A DNA stretch of 64,000 nucleotides from assembly GCF_024582835.1 (NCBI RefSeq), contig NZ_CP102096.1, positions 124,001-188,000 on the forward strand. Direction: 5' to 3'. The position numbers and the translations under genes are program-made. Each line of letters starts with the position of its first letter. The stretch's first letter is position 1. Shown piece by piece: positions 29,404-51,557 of the stretch. The notes beneath the pieces were generated by a model. The model was not told where the DNA came from and made no database searches. It saw nothing but the letters and a program-made list of their open reading frames with translations. This stretch comes from Vibrio japonicus (GTDB taxonomy: Bacteria; Pseudomonadota; Gammaproteobacteria; Enterobacterales; Vibrionaceae).

Positions 29404-31344
29404 ATGAACCGATCTATTTTAGCGATTGCTGTGGCATCGCTGCTTCCTTCTACCTATTCCTTTGCTCAAGACGTCTCTGTCCAAGAAACTATGGTGGTCT
29501 TAGCTAAAAGTACCTTTAATAACTCTATAGAAGACATTCCAGCTAACGTGACAGTTATTACTTCTGAGGATATTGCTGTAAGTGGAGCGAAGAATTTAGC
29601 TAGCTTATTGCGTGCTCGTGCAGGCATCCAAGTTTCTGATACAAATAGTGGCCCAGTTTTCTCTCTTAGGGGCTTCACGGGTGCGCAAGGTGCTCACAAT
29701 ACTCTTATTTTAGTTGATGGTCGCCGTTTAAATAAGCAAGACCTGTCATCTCCTCAATTAAGTTCTCTTTTGATCTCTCAAATTGAACGAGTAGAAGTGC
29801 TGTCTGGCAGTGCAGGTGTTCTTTACGGTGATCAAGCTGTAGGCGGTGTTATTAATATCATCACTAAGAGTGGCCACCAAGATGGCGGTAACGCGTCTCT
29901 AAGTTTGGGTAGCTTTGACTCCGTGGCTGGTAGTGTTGACGTATCTAAGAGAATCAATGAACAATGGGGCGCGTTTTTTAGCGCTAGCCAAGATAACAGT
30001 GACAATTATCGCGATCATAATAAGCGTGAGACAGGCGTCTTACTTGGCCGACTGAACTACGAACAAGAGAATACAGAGTTCTTTGCTGAGGCTAGCTATT
30101 ATGACAATAACCGTGAATATGCTGGCTCATTAACAGAAGAACAATATAAACAAGACCCAACTCAAGCTAGTTCGCCTAATCCAACCGATTACTCTCATGA
30201 CATTACGAAAGCGCTTAGAGTTGGATATGAACGTTACTTAAGCGAAGAGTGGATTATTGGAACAGATGTTATTTACGATACTACATCTGGGTCAGGTTCT
30301 TCATGGGGTAGCTCAACCACTAGTAAAAGTAAGCAGCTATTTGGTGCAGTAAATATTGAAAATCAATTTGAAACCCAAGCTGGTCAAGGAAGTGCTCTAA
30401 TAGGTGTAGAAGGGGCTGTTCGTGATCACTCATATCAATCATCTTTTATAAATAGAGATAACGAACAGAACAGCTATAGCTTGTATGGGCAGTTAAACTA
30501 CCCGCTAACCACAAACCTGACGCTAGCAACAGGTGTGAGATATAGTTCTGTAGAGGACGAGTTGTATGATGTTAATACTTATCCTAGAGCAGAAAAATTA
30601 TCTGAGTCTCAAGACGCGTATGAGCTCGGTCTAAACTACAAAATTAACGAGTCTCAGCGAGTATACCTGAGGGGAGAGACTAACTTTAGGTTTGCTAAAA
30701 TTGATGAGCAAGCTTACACCTCACCGGGTGTATTAGGTTTAAAACCTCAAACGGGTAAATCAATTGAAGCTGGTTGGGGTATTTTGGAGAATGTTTATAG
30801 CTTAAAGGTTGATGTCTTTAATCTACAGCTAGAAGATGAGATTGTTTTCGATAGCAGTGCTCCTAAGCCTGTTGGTGGTTTTTTTGCAGGTGCAAACGTG
30901 AATGCTGATGAGTCTGAGCGAAATGGTATCAGTGTTAGCGGGGATATCTATGCAACTGAAGAGCTTTTACTTGGCATAGAATACAATCTTGTTGATGCAG
31001 AGTTTTCTAATGGTGCAAACAAAGGTAAAAAACTTCCATGGGTAGCTCGTAATACTGGTAGAGCATTTGCTAGTTACGATATTAGTTACGACTGGCAATT
31101 GTTTGTGGAGGGTGTTTATACCGGGACTCGATACAAGGATGGCGATACCTCGAATAGTCTTGATAAGTTACCAGCGTATTGGTTAGGAAATATTGCTCTT
31201 AACTTTACACAAGATGTATGGTCAGCGAGTCTGAGAGTGGACAATGCATTTGATGAGAAATATGCAGCAAATGCGAACAACTGGGGGGCGTACTTCCCAG
31301 GTGATGGTCGCAAAGTTGTACTGACAGGTACTTACCAATTCTAA
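29404..31344 (+). CDS. btuB: TonB-dependent vitamin B12 outer-membrane receptor BtuB
   Basis: A 646-residue outer-membrane protein: a signal peptide of about 21 residues ending SFA, a TonB box (ETMVVLA), a plug domain (about 35-155, with RIEVLSGSAGVLYGDQAVGGVINI), then a 22-strand barrel ending in aromatic Phe (GTYQF). The cobalamin riboswitch assigns the substrate: cobalamins or corrinoids. It is somewhat longer than the 614-residue Escherichia coli protein. Its base composition appears more A/T-rich than its neighbours, as is common for variable surface receptors. Confidence 0.92.
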   Translation: MNRSILAIAVASLLPSTYSFAQDVSVQETMVVLAKSTFNNSIEDIPANVTVITSEDIAVSGAKNLASLLRARAGIQVSDTNSGPVFSLRGFTGAQGAHNTLILVDGRRLNKQDLSSPQLSSLLISQIERVEVLSGSAGVLYGDQAVGGVINIITKSGHQDGGNASLSLGSFDSVAGSVDVSKRINEQWGAFFSASQDNSDNYRDHNKRETGVLLGRLNYEQENTEFFAEASYYDNNREYAGSLTEEQYKQDPTQASSPNPTDYSHDITKALRVGYERYLSEEWIIGTDVIYDTTSGSGSSWGSSTTSKSKQLFGAVNIENQFETQAGQGSALIGVEGAVRDHSYQSSFINRDNEQNSYSLYGQLNYPLTTNLTLATGVRYSSVEDELYDVNTYPRAEKLSESQDAYELGLNYKINESQRVYLRGETNFRFAKIDEQAYTSPGVLGLKPQTGKSIEAGWGILENVYSLKVDVFNLQLEDEIVFDSSAPKPVGGFFAGANVNADESERNGISVSGDIYATEELLLGIEYNLVDAEFSNGANKGKKLPWVARNTGRAFASYDISYDWQLFVEGVYTGTRYKDGDTSNSLDKLPAYWLGNIALNFTQDVWSASLRVDNAFDEKYAANANNWGAYFPGDGRKVVLTGTYQF

Positions 31345-31350
31345 TCCTCC

Positions 31351-31376
31351 AAACCGCCTTCGGGCGGTTTTTATTT
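31351..31376 (+). terminator. btuB terminator
   Basis: AAACCGCC TTCG GGCGGTTT followed by TTATTT, directly after btuB and 12 bp before the next start. Confidence 0.88.
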
Positions 31377-31387
31377 ATCTGGATACT

Positions 31388-32068
31388 ATGAAAAAGAACG
31401 TCATTATTAGCTGGTCGAGTGGCAAAGACTCAACACTCACGCTTGAAAGATTGGTCGAGAGCGATGAATACCATGTTGTAGGTCTTTATACGACTTTTGT
31501 TCGAGATGAAGTGCCATTCCAAGCGACGCCCATTGAGGTACTAGATCTCCAGTCGGAATTGCTCGGACTTCCACTGATAAAAATCGAGTTGCCAGAGGTA
31601 TTCCCGAGTAACGAGATTTATCAATCGTCCATTGTGAACGCTTTGCAGAAAAGTGATTTAAGGATTGATGCTGTTGCCTTCGGTGATATGTTCCGTAATG
31701 GTATTGCCGAGTATAGAAAAAGTTATATAGAACCGGCGGGCTGGGAGTGTGTTTTTCCCTTGATGGGGCAGAGTAGTACCGACTTGGCGATGGAAATCAT
31801 ACAACGAGGTATCCAAACGCTGGTGGTCACCGTCGATGGTCAGTCTCTTACTAAAAGGTACTGCGGGCAGTGGTATGATCGCGCGTTTCTCGAGAGCCTT
31901 CCGGAATCTGCTGATCCGTGTGGTGAAAATGGTGAGTTTCACACTTTGGTTACGGAAACCGCTAGTTTTAATGGGAAAATTGCTCTTACTCTCACTCATA
32001 TAGAAACGGGAGAGCGTTTTTCATATCAACGTTATATTGCGAAGAGATTGCCAAAAGAATCGTTCTGA
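31388..32068 (+). CDS. DUF71/COG2102 ATP-pyrophosphatase, possible B12-salvage enzyme
   Basis: A 226-residue cytoplasmic protein. The PP-loop SWSSGKDS (residues 8-15) binds ATP, and the C-terminal DPCGENGEFHT motif is diagnostic of the DUF71 family, whose eukaryotic and archaeal members (Dph6) amidate diphthamide. Bacteria lack diphthamide; family members next to B12 genes have been proposed to act in corrinoid salvage. Here the gene sits immediately after btuB, behind a hairpin terminator that may be partly read through. Substrate unproven. Confidence 0.82.
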   Translation: MKKNVIISWSSGKDSTLTLERLVESDEYHVVGLYTTFVRDEVPFQATPIEVLDLQSELLGLPLIKIELPEVFPSNEIYQSSIVNALQKSDLRIDAVAFGDMFRNGIAEYRKSYIEPAGWECVFPLMGQSSTDLAMEIIQRGIQTLVVTVDGQSLTKRYCGQWYDRAFLESLPESADPCGENGEFHTLVTETASFNGKIALTLTHIETGERFSYQRYIAKRLPKESF

Positions 32069-32104
32069 GTATGATTGCCTCATCTAATTAAGTGGATTAT
32101 TCAA

Positions 32105-32893
32105 GTGTCACATCAAGCTAACGTCCTTATCTTTGATTCCGGCGTAGGTGGTCTTTCAGTTTATAAAGAAATAGAGGTTCGTCTACCTCAACTGAACTAC
32201 ACCTACATCTTTGATAATGAGGCATACCCCTATGGAGAGCTTGAACATGACACTCTCATTCAAAGAGTCGAGAGGTTAATCACTCAATTAGTGTCTGAAC
32301 ACAATATTGACCTCGTTGTCATCGCTTGTAATACAGCAAGTACGATTGTTCTCCCAACACTAAGAGCCCATCTGAATATTCCTGTAGTAGGTGTTGTCCC
32401 TGCCATTAAGCCAGCGTCCAACCTTGCAAATAAAGCGGTAGGCCTGATCGCAACACCTGCAACTGTAACTCGAGAGTATACCCACGATCTTGTACGTGAT
32501 TTTTCACAGAGCAAACCCGTTAAAATGCTGGGTTCTACGCGCTTAGTTGATATGGCTGAAGAAAAACTGCGTGGTAAAGTTGTGGATTTAAAAGAACTGG
32601 AGCAAGTGCTTGAGCCTATTGCCCATCATATTGATGTAGCAGTATTGGGCTGTACGCACTTCCCGATAATAAAGAGTGAGATCCAGCAGGTGTTGGGTGA
32701 GCATGTTGTGTTGGTTGATTCCGGAGAAGCTATTGCTCGAAGAGTACAAACGCTGCTTGAGTTAGAAAGCGCTCAGGGTGTAGGAGTTCGTGAAATTTAT
32801 TCAACAGCTCCCCCTTGGGAAGAGAGAGCGTTGAATTGCGCATTAGCTGAATTAGGTTTTAATCCTGTCCTTCACTTTCATCTGGCGATTTAG
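32105..32893 (+). CDS. murI: glutamate racemase MurI
   Basis: About 262 residues. It makes D-glutamate for peptidoglycan. [13 protein letters not shown] is the N-terminal signature; the two catalytic cysteines are in VACNTAST-like IACNTAST and LGCTHFP, one per pseudo-symmetric domain. The start is probably GTG at 32105 ([13 protein letters not shown]); a TTG at 32075 is also in frame and neither has a strong ribosome site. The 3' end overlaps the convergent RRM gene by 35 bp. murI next to an rRNA operon is conserved from enteric bacteria. Confidence 0.93.
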   Translation: MSHQANVLIFDSGVGGLSVYKEIEVRLPQLNYTYIFDNEAYPYGELEHDTLIQRVERLITQLVSEHNIDLVVIACNTASTIVLPTLRAHLNIPVVGVVPAIKPASNLANKAVGLIATPATVTREYTHDLVRDFSQSKPVKMLGSTRLVDMAEEKLRGKVVDLKELEQVLEPIAHHIDVAVLGCTHFPIIKSEIQQVLGEHVVLVDSGEAIARRVQTLLELESAQGVGVREIYSTAPPWEERALNCALAELGFNPVLHFHLAI

Positions 32894-33308
32894 GATCATT
32901 AGCAATACGCACTTTTAGGGTTCTTTGCATATATTCGTTTTCATTTAAAGCGTCTATGGCACTCTGCGTATCCTCAGCGGCCATGACCACAAAACCGAAG
33001 CCCCGCCTTTTTCCTGTTCGTTTATCTTTCATTAAACGTACAGCGAAAACTTCCCCATACTTAGAAAATAGTTCCTTAACATCAGACTCATTGGCTTTAT
33101 ACGGTAGGTTGCCGACATAAAGCGTGTTAGTAGAAGGATCAGTGTGTTGTTCCTCAACTGGATTGGTGTCCAAAAGTTTAATAATAAAAGAGCAAGAAAG
33201 AACACCGATAACAAAACTAATAGCAGAACTGATCTGAACCAGCGAAAAGATAATTCCGCCTAAAACAGCCAAGGCGACAATCGCTAAGATTGATTTATTC
33301 GAATTCAT
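32859..33308 (-). CDS. membrane-anchored RRM RNA-binding protein
   Basis: A 149-residue protein with two hydrophobic helices (about 6-25 and 29-47), a short linker, then one RNA-recognition motif. RNP2 is TLYVGNLPY and RNP1 is [10 protein letters not shown], both with the aromatic RNA-stacking residues. The start is the ATG at 33308. It reads away from the rRNA promoters and overlaps the 3' end of murI. RRM proteins are uncommon in bacteria, and an inner-membrane tether on one is unusual; targets are unknown. Confidence 0.85.
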   Translation of the reverse strand: MNSNKSILAIVALAVLGGIIFSLVQISSAISFVIGVLSCSFIIKLLDTNPVEEQHTDPSTNTLYVGNLPYKANESDVKELFSKYGEVFAVRLMKDKRTGKRRGFGFVVMAAEDTQSAIDALNENEYMQRTLKVRIANDPKSPDESEGQD

Positions 33309-33501
33309 ATTGGAATACAACTTTATAGTTTGCAAAAAAAGTAATGCCTATCTGTTAACAAAATAGACACAGAGATATTACGTATATGGTTGTTGTTTTT
33401 CCAACGTATTGATGTGACATGACTCAAATGTTGAAATTTTATTCTATTTTCAGCGTTTTGATTTCTTTTTGACCAAACGGAAAATAATTTTAAAAAAACA
33501 C

Positions 33502-33529
33502 TTGTCATACTCTGAGACCTCCCTATAAT
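33502..33529 (+). promoter_or_regulatory. rRNA operon 1 promoter P1
   Basis: -35 TTGTCA, 16-bp spacer, perfect -10 TATAAT, then a GC-rich discriminator (GCCGCCTC) typical of ppGpp-controlled promoters. An A/T-rich stretch upstream could be an UP element. Confidence 0.75.
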
Positions 33530-33606
33530 GCCGCCTCACCGACACGGAGTGAGACGAAAGTCACAAAGCGAGTCGGGTGAGATAGAAAAGAAAGTTTAAA
33601 AAACTC

Positions 33607-33634
33607 TTGACTATCAAAATGGAAAGCGTAAGAT
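33607..33634 (+). promoter_or_regulatory. rRNA operon 1 promoter P2
   Basis: -35 TTGACT, 16-bp spacer, -10 TAAGAT, followed by ACGCTCCCC. This is the second of a tandem pair 105 bp apart. Confidence 0.6.
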
Positions 33635-33898
33635 ACGCTCCCCTAACGACGAGGCGCTAAGCGAATCGGAAGTTAGAAAAAGCTCTTTAAAAATATAAAC
33701 CTATCAATCTGTGTGGGCACTCGTTGATGATAATCCAATTAGATACCTCGGTATCAAATTAGGTTTCAATGATACGAAGTGACCATTGAATCTTAGGATT
33801 CAGCACAGTCAATTCATTATCGTTCTGTTGGAACGATAATAGCTTTAAAATTACATTAGTAGTTTTGAAGTCAGTATTCATTGAGCCGACAAAATCTT

Positions 33899-35450
<1,552 letters not shown>

Positions 35451-35786
35451 TACGATGATTATTGCGATGAGTGTTCACACAGATTGATAGTTTTTGAAGC
35501 GAAAGCTTCGAGCTATTATTGCTCTTTAACAATTTGGAAAGCTGACAAAACAACAATTTATTGTTGTTTGTAAAGTTCTCAATGTTTGTCTTTAAAGACA
35601 AACACCAATACAACACATTCAAGTGTTCTTGGCTTTTTGTTTTCACTTTTATAAAAAGTAAAATAAAAAGAAATTGAGTCCGGCAAAATCGAAAGCTATC
35701 TCGCTCATTCAAATAATGAGATAGCAACTTTGGTTGTTTAAACAACATCCTCAAGATTCGCTCCGCGAAACTCTTTGGGGTTGTAT
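35451..35786 (+). other. 16S-23S spacer without tRNA, operon 1
   Basis: 336 bases with no tRNA; a short hairpin (GAAGCGAAAGCTTC) occupies the tRNA position. It holds a boxA-like GCTCTTTAACAA and a processing stem shared with the other spacers. Confidence 0.85.
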
Positions 35787-38677
<2,891 letters not shown>

Positions 38678-38780
38678 ACAACACCCAAAGGGTTTTGATG
38701 GACTCAAAGTAAGAACATTGAATGTGTAGAGAACACAAAACAGCTTTCCAGATTTTCTCTAGAAATAGAGAGTAAGAATT

Positions 38781-38900
38781 TGCTTGGCGACCATAGCGAT
38801 TTGGACCCACCTGATTTCCATGCCGAACTCAGAAGTGAAACGAATTAGCGCCGATGGTAGTGTGGGGTTTCCCCATGTGAGAGTAGGACATCGCCAGGCT
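38781..38900 (+). rRNA. rrf: 5S ribosomal RNA, operon 1
   Basis: 120 bases from TGCTTGGCGACC to CATCGCCAGGCT, with the conserved CCATGCCGAACTCAGAAGTG. Confidence 0.97.
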
Positions 38901-39269
38901 TTAATTGCGTACTTGCTTAATCTTTAAGCAAGTCACCATAAAACTTTAAAAAAGCTTAGAGTTTTATGTTGACTTTCAACGCAGACAGCGTATTATACGC
39001 GTCCTGCCTAAGTGCTAAGGCACTGAAAGCAAAGCTCTTTAACAATATAAACCTATCAATCTGTGTGGGCACTCGTTGATGATAATCCAAATAGTTTCTT
39101 CGGAAACAATTTAGGTTTCAATGATACGAAGTGACCATTGAATCTTCGGATTCAGCACAGTCAATTCATTATCGTTCTGTTGGAACGATAATAGCTTTAA
39201 AATTACATTAGTAGTTTTGAAGTCAGTATTCATTGAGCCTCCCCTATTTATATAGGGAATCAAAACTTT
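38901..39269 (+). other. inter-operon region 1-2: promoter and leader of operon 2
   Basis: 369 bp with an ACTTGCTTA / TAAGCAAGT hairpin after 5S, one promoter (38969-38996), boxA GCTCTTTAACAA, and the 16S leader. It appears identical to the region between operons 2 and 3. Confidence 0.8.
38969..38996 (+). promoter_or_regulatory. rRNA operon 2 promoter
   Basis: -35 TTGACT, 16-bp spacer, -10 TATTAT, then ACGCGTCC as discriminator, with an A/T-rich stretch just upstream. Confidence 0.75.
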
Positions 39270-40821
<1,552 letters not shown>

Positions 40822-40885
40822 TACGATGATTATTGCGATGAGTGTTCACACAGATTGATATGTTTATAGTTTAAGAGACGATACT

Positions 40886-40962
40886 GGGTCTGTAGCTCAG
40901 GTGGTTAGAGCGTTCGCCTGATAAGCGAGAGGTCGGTGGTTCAAGTCCACTCAGACCCACCA
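40886..40962 (+). tRNA. ileT: tRNA-Ile (GAT)
   Basis: 77 bases with encoded CCA; acceptor GGGTCTG / CAGACCC; anticodon loop CCTGATAAGC gives GAT. It lies in the operon 2 spacer. Confidence 0.97.
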
Positions 40963-41005
40963 ATCTTCCTCCCAGGAGATTGGCATACAGTATCGACACC
41001 TTGAT

Positions 41006-41081
41006 GGGGCTATAGCTCAGCTGGGAGAGCGCCTGCCTTGCACGCAGGAGGTCAGCAGTTCGATCCTGCTTAGCTCCACCA
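41006..41081 (+). tRNA. alaT: tRNA-Ala (TGC)
   Basis: 76 bases with CCA; acceptor GGGGCTA / TAGCTCC; anticodon loop CCTTGCACGC gives TGC. Paired with tRNA-Ile. Confidence 0.97.
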
Positions 41082-41397
41082 TCTTTAAGCATTCTTGCGA
41101 GTGTGTTTAAAAATGGTTCTTTAATGAATCTAGCTCTTTAACAATTTGGAAAGCTGACAAAACAACAATTTATTGTTGTTTGTAAAGTTCTCAATGTTTG
41201 TCTTTATGACAAACACCAATACAACACATTCAAGTGTTCTTGGCTTTTTGTTTTCACTTTTATAAAAAGTAAAATAAAAAGAAATTGAGTCCGGCAAAAT
41301 CGAAAGCTATCTCGCTCATTCAAATAATGAGATAGCAACTTTGGTTGTTTAAACAACATCCTCAAGATTCGCTCCGCGAAACTCTTTGGGGTTGTAT
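41082..41397 (+). other. distal part of the Ile-Ala spacer
   Basis: 316 bases with boxA and hairpins; nearly identical to the distal spacer of operon 1, differing by a small indel in the GTTTGTCTTT hairpin. Confidence 0.8.
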
Positions 41398-44288
<2,891 letters not shown>

Positions 44289-44391
44289 ACAACACCCAAA
44301 GGGTTTTGATGGACTCAAAGTAAGAACATTGAATGTGTAGAGAACACAAAACAGCTTTCCAGATTTTCTCTAGAAATAGAGAGTAAGAATT

Positions 44392-44511
44392 TGCTTGGCG
44401 ACCATAGCGATTTGGACCCACCTGATTTCCATGCCGAACTCAGAAGTGAAACGAATTAGCGCCGATGGTAGTGTGGGGTTTCCCCATGTGAGAGTAGGAC
44501 ATCGCCAGGCT
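44392..44511 (+). rRNA. rrf: 5S ribosomal RNA, operon 2
   Basis: 120 bases, same sequence as copy 1. Confidence 0.97.
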
Positions 44512-44880
44512 TTAATTGCGTACTTGCTTAATCTTTAAGCAAGTCACCATAAAACTTTAAAAAAGCTTAGAGTTTTATGTTGACTTTCAACGCAGACAGC
44601 GTATTATACGCGTCCTGCCTAAGTGCTAAGGCACTGAAAGCAAAGCTCTTTAACAATATAAACCTATCAATCTGTGTGGGCACTCGTTGATGATAATCCA
44701 AATAGTTTCTTCGGAAACAATTTAGGTTTCAATGATACGAAGTGACCATTGAATCTTCGGATTCAGCACAGTCAATTCATTATCGTTCTGTTGGAACGAT
44801 AATAGCTTTAAAATTACATTAGTAGTTTTGAAGTCAGTATTCATTGAGCCTCCCCTATTTATATAGGGAATCAAAACTTT
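44512..44880 (+). other. inter-operon region 2-3: promoter and leader of operon 3
   Basis: Matches 38901-39269 throughout as far as read, including promoter, boxA and leader hairpins. Confidence 0.8.
44580..44607 (+). promoter_or_regulatory. rRNA operon 3 promoter
   Basis: Same TTGACT - 16 bp - TATTAT element as operon 2, at an offset of exactly 5611 bp. Confidence 0.75.
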
Positions 44881-46432
<1,552 letters not shown>

Positions 46433-46520
46433 TACGATGATTATTGCGATGAGTGTTCACACAGATTGATGGTTTATGTAGTTTAAGAGAAAGAACATCC
46501 CCCAAGATGTTCAACTTAGT

Positions 46521-46596
46521 GTCCCGTTCGTCTAGAGGCCTAGGACACCGCCCTTTCACGGCGGTAACAGGGGTTCGACTCCCCTACGGGATACCA
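46521..46596 (+). tRNA. gltT: tRNA-Glu (TTC)
   Basis: 76 bases with CCA; acceptor GTCCCGT / ACGGGAT with a first G-U pair; anticodon loop CCTTTCACGG gives TTC. First of four tRNAs in the operon 3 spacer. Confidence 0.96.
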
Positions 46597-46598
46597 TT

Positions 46599-46674
46599 GG
46601 GTCGTTAGCTCAGTTGGTAGAGCAGTTGACTTTTAATCAATTGGTCGCAGGTTCGAATCCTGCACGACCCACCA
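46599..46674 (+). tRNA. lysT: tRNA-Lys (TTT)
   Basis: 76 bases with CCA; acceptor GGGTCGT / ACGACCC; anticodon loop ACTTTTAATC gives TTT. Only 2 bp follow tRNA-Glu. Confidence 0.96.
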
Positions 46675-46688
46675 TTTTCTCAAGATAT

Positions 46689-46764
46689 GGGGCTATAGCT
46701 CAGCTGGGAGAGCGCCTGCCTTGCACGCAGGAGGTCAGCAGTTCGATCCTGCTTAGCTCCACCA
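46689..46764 (+). tRNA. alaT: tRNA-Ala (TGC), second copy
   Basis: 76 bases, identical to the copy in operon 2 (41006-41081). Confidence 0.97.
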
Positions 46765-46777
46765 TTCTTGATTCGAT

Positions 46778-46853
46778 GGGCGATTAGCTCAGTTGGGAGA
46801 GCACCTGCCTTACAAGCAGGGGGTCACTGGTTCGAGCCCGGTATCGCCCACCA
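46778..46853 (+). tRNA. valT: tRNA-Val (TAC)
   Basis: 76 bases with CCA; acceptor GGGCGAT / ATCGCCC; anticodon loop CCTTACAAGC gives TAC. Last tRNA of the spacer. Confidence 0.96.
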
Positions 46854-47166
46854 TCTTTAAGCGCATTAGTGATAGTGCTTTTAAAAATGGTTTCGAAAGA
46901 AATCTAGCTCTTTAATAATTTGGAAAGCTGACAAAACAACAATTTATTGTTGTTTGTAAAGTTCTCAATGTTTGTCTTTATGACAAACACCAAAACAACA
47001 CATTCAAGTGTTCTTGGCTTTTTGTTTTCACTTTTATAAAAAGTAAAATAAAAAGAAATTGAGTCCGGCAAAATCGAGTCTGCATCATGTTTAAATAATT
47101 GCAGACAACTTTGGTTGTTTAACAACATCCTCAAGATTCGCTCCGCGAAACTCTTTGGGGTTGTAT
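46854..47166 (+). other. distal part of the Glu-Lys-Ala-Val spacer
   Basis: 313 bases; like the other distal spacers except that the last hairpin (47078-47106, GTCTGCA / TGCAGAC) replaces the GCTATCTC / GAGATAGC hairpin of operons 1 and 2, and a few bases differ. Confidence 0.8.
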
Positions 47167-50057
<2,891 letters not shown>

Positions 50058-50160
50058 ACAACACCCAAAGGGTTTTGATGGACTCAAAGTAAGAACATTG
50101 AATGTGTAGAGAACACAAAACAGCTTTCCAGATTTTCTCTAGAAATAGAGAGTAAGAATT

Positions 50161-50280
50161 TGCTTGGCGACCATAGCGATTTGGACCCACCTGATTTCCA
50201 TGCCGAACTCAGAAGTGAAACGAATTAGCGCCGATGGTAGTGTGGGGTTTCCCCATGTGAGAGTAGGACATCGCCAGGCT
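50161..50280 (+). rRNA. rrf: 5S ribosomal RNA, operon 3
   Basis: 120 bases, same sequence; downstream sequence then diverges from the other operons. Confidence 0.97.
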
Positions 50281-50347
50281 TACATTTCGTTTTTAGATTT
50301 TAGAAAAATCTAAAGGCAAAAACTTAGACTTAGAGTCTAACCAGTGC

Positions 50348-50424
50348 GGAGCGGTAGTTCAGTTGGTTAGAATACCGGCCTGTCACGCCGGGGGTCGCGG
50401 GTTCGAGTCCCGTCCGCTCCGCCA
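50348..50424 (+). tRNA. aspT: tRNA-Asp (GTC)
   Basis: 77 bases with CCA; acceptor GGAGCGG / CCGCTCC; anticodon loop CCTGTCACGC gives GTC. It is the distal tRNA of operon 3 only. Confidence 0.97.
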
Positions 50425-50433
50425 CTTATTCAG

Positions 50434-50463
50434 AAGCCCTGCTAGCAATAGCAGGGCTTTCTT
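50434..50463 (+). terminator. terminator of the rRNA array
   Basis: AGCCCTGC / GCAGGGCT with an eight-base loop, then TTTCTTC, 10 bp after tRNA-Asp. Confidence 0.85.
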
Positions 50464-50488
50464 CATTTATGGTATTTTGAAGTCATAA

Positions 50489-50506
50489 TACCAATCTGGA
50501 AAATAA
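50489..50506 (-). mobile_element. remnant of an IS630 left end
   Basis: TACCAATCTGGAAAAT is the outer end of the adjacent element, followed after AA by the full copy. The remnant contains only the terminal repeat. Confidence 0.75.
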
Positions 50507-50521
50507 TACCAATCTGGAAAA

Positions 50522-51214
50522 TTAACTGGTCAGGTCTGCCCATTCTCTCGAACACATCTTGGTGACTCTGTTGGAGCATGCCAAAAAACGATTCCAAGCC
50601 CTACACACTTTGGAGACAATGTCTTCGTAATCCGCAAAAGACTGATTGGCGAGATAGTGTTGTCTCATCCAGCTCCATACTTGTTCTATAGGGTTTAGCT
50701 CTGGAGAATAGGGGGGAAGTTTGATGACACTGATGTTCTGAAAGCCATTAGCGATATCTTCTGTATGCCATCCTGCGCCATCCATAATGATGACGGCATG
50801 ACGTCCTTTTTCAGTGACCGCCGATATTTGCTTTAAATGCTCAATCATGAGGTCTTTATTGACCCATGGGACAACGATAGCCTCACCAATACCTTTTTGA
50901 GGACAGACAGAACCAAATAGATACGCATATTCGAACTGTTGTTGCTTCACTGCTCTGGGACGTGTGCCTCTTTCAGCCCATAACCGTGTTGTTGTATTTT
51001 GTTGCCCAAATCGAGCTTCATCCTGAAACCAGATATCGACATGCTTTAAAGCGACATGACCTGGGATCTTAAGGATCGTTTCGTCTTGGAGTTTTTTTAA
51101 AATCTTCCTGTATCGCTTGGGATTGTTGTGGGTGTTTTGAACGGGAAGTGACCCATGAGAAACCCATATGCTCGAGTAGGTAATAGATAGAATCAGGATG
51201 ATAATGCTGGCCAA
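50522..51214 (-). CDS. IS630 transposase, DDE catalytic frame (OrfB), copy A
   Basis: The C-terminal catalytic half. DDE residues are seen as Asp in VDIWFQDEARFG, Asp in VIIMDGAGWHT, and Glu in LPPYSPELNPIEQVWSW, a canonical IS630 set. The frame overlaps OrfA by about 145 bp in the +1 register relative to OrfA. An A7 run (complement of plus-strand 51090-51096 TTTTTTT) sits in the overlap and could allow slippage to make the fused protein. The ATG-led extension of the frame is probably not a true start. Confidence 0.88.
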   Translation of the reverse strand: MASIIILILSITYSSIWVSHGSLPVQNTHNNPKRYRKILKKLQDETILKIPGHVALKHVDIWFQDEARFGQQNTTTRLWAERGTRPRAVKQQQFEYAYLFGSVCPQKGIGEAIVVPWVNKDLMIEHLKQISAVTEKGRHAVIIMDGAGWHTEDIANGFQNISVIKLPPYSPELNPIEQVWSWMRQHYLANQSFADYEDIVSKVCRAWNRFLACSNRVTKMCSREWADLTS

Positions 51215-51557
51215 ATTCTTTCACAATATAGGCATGGATATCGGCGCCGGTCAGTCGCCCACCTTGAGTATCATGAGCTTTATCTTTGATGTATTGGCTC
51301 AATTGCTCCCTTTGTTCAGAAGTTAATAATGGTGGTCTTCCCGTTCTTGGCTTTTCCTTCAGCCCTTCTAATCCTTCTTCAAGAAAGATTTGAACCCATC
51401 GATTAACACTGGTTCGGCTCACCTTAAGAAACTTGGCGATTTGGGTACGAGAGTGTCCATCTTTGAAATGAGCAAGTGCGAGCAATCTCATTTTCATCTG
51501 GATGGATTTCTGCTGGCTTGCGAGCTTTTTAAAATCAATATTCTTGAGGCTATCCAT
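51069..51557 (-). CDS. IS630 transposase, helix-turn-helix frame (OrfA), copy A
   Basis: 162 residues. HSRTQIAKFLKVSRTSVNRW is a helix-turn-helix and PRTGRPPLLTSEQREQL the adjoining second DNA-binding domain with the GRPP linker. It ends in FKKTPRRNDP shortly after the A7 slippery run. Alone it would bind the terminal repeats without catalysis. Confidence 0.88.
   Translation of the reverse strand: MDSLKNIDFKKLASQQKSIQMKMRLLALAHFKDGHSRTQIAKFLKVSRTSVNRWVQIFLEEGLEGLKEKPRTGRPPLLTSEQREQLSQYIKDKAHDTQGGRLTGADIHAYIVKEFGQHYHPDSIYYLLEHMGFSWVTSRSKHPQQSQAIQEDFKKTPRRNDP

Larger units (their letters stand above)
33309..33898 (+). other. promoter and leader region of rRNA operon 1
   Basis: A 590-bp non-coding region: RRM upstream region, two promoters (33502-33529 and 33607-33634), a boxA-like GCTCTTTAA at about 33682, and the 16S leader with hairpins. 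The final bases before 16S differ from operons 2 and 3. Confidence 0.7.

Noticed and set aside
40871..41092. A 73-codon minus-strand frame over tRNA-Ile and tRNA-Ala
   Set aside because: Antisense translation of two tRNA genes, a classic spurious call.
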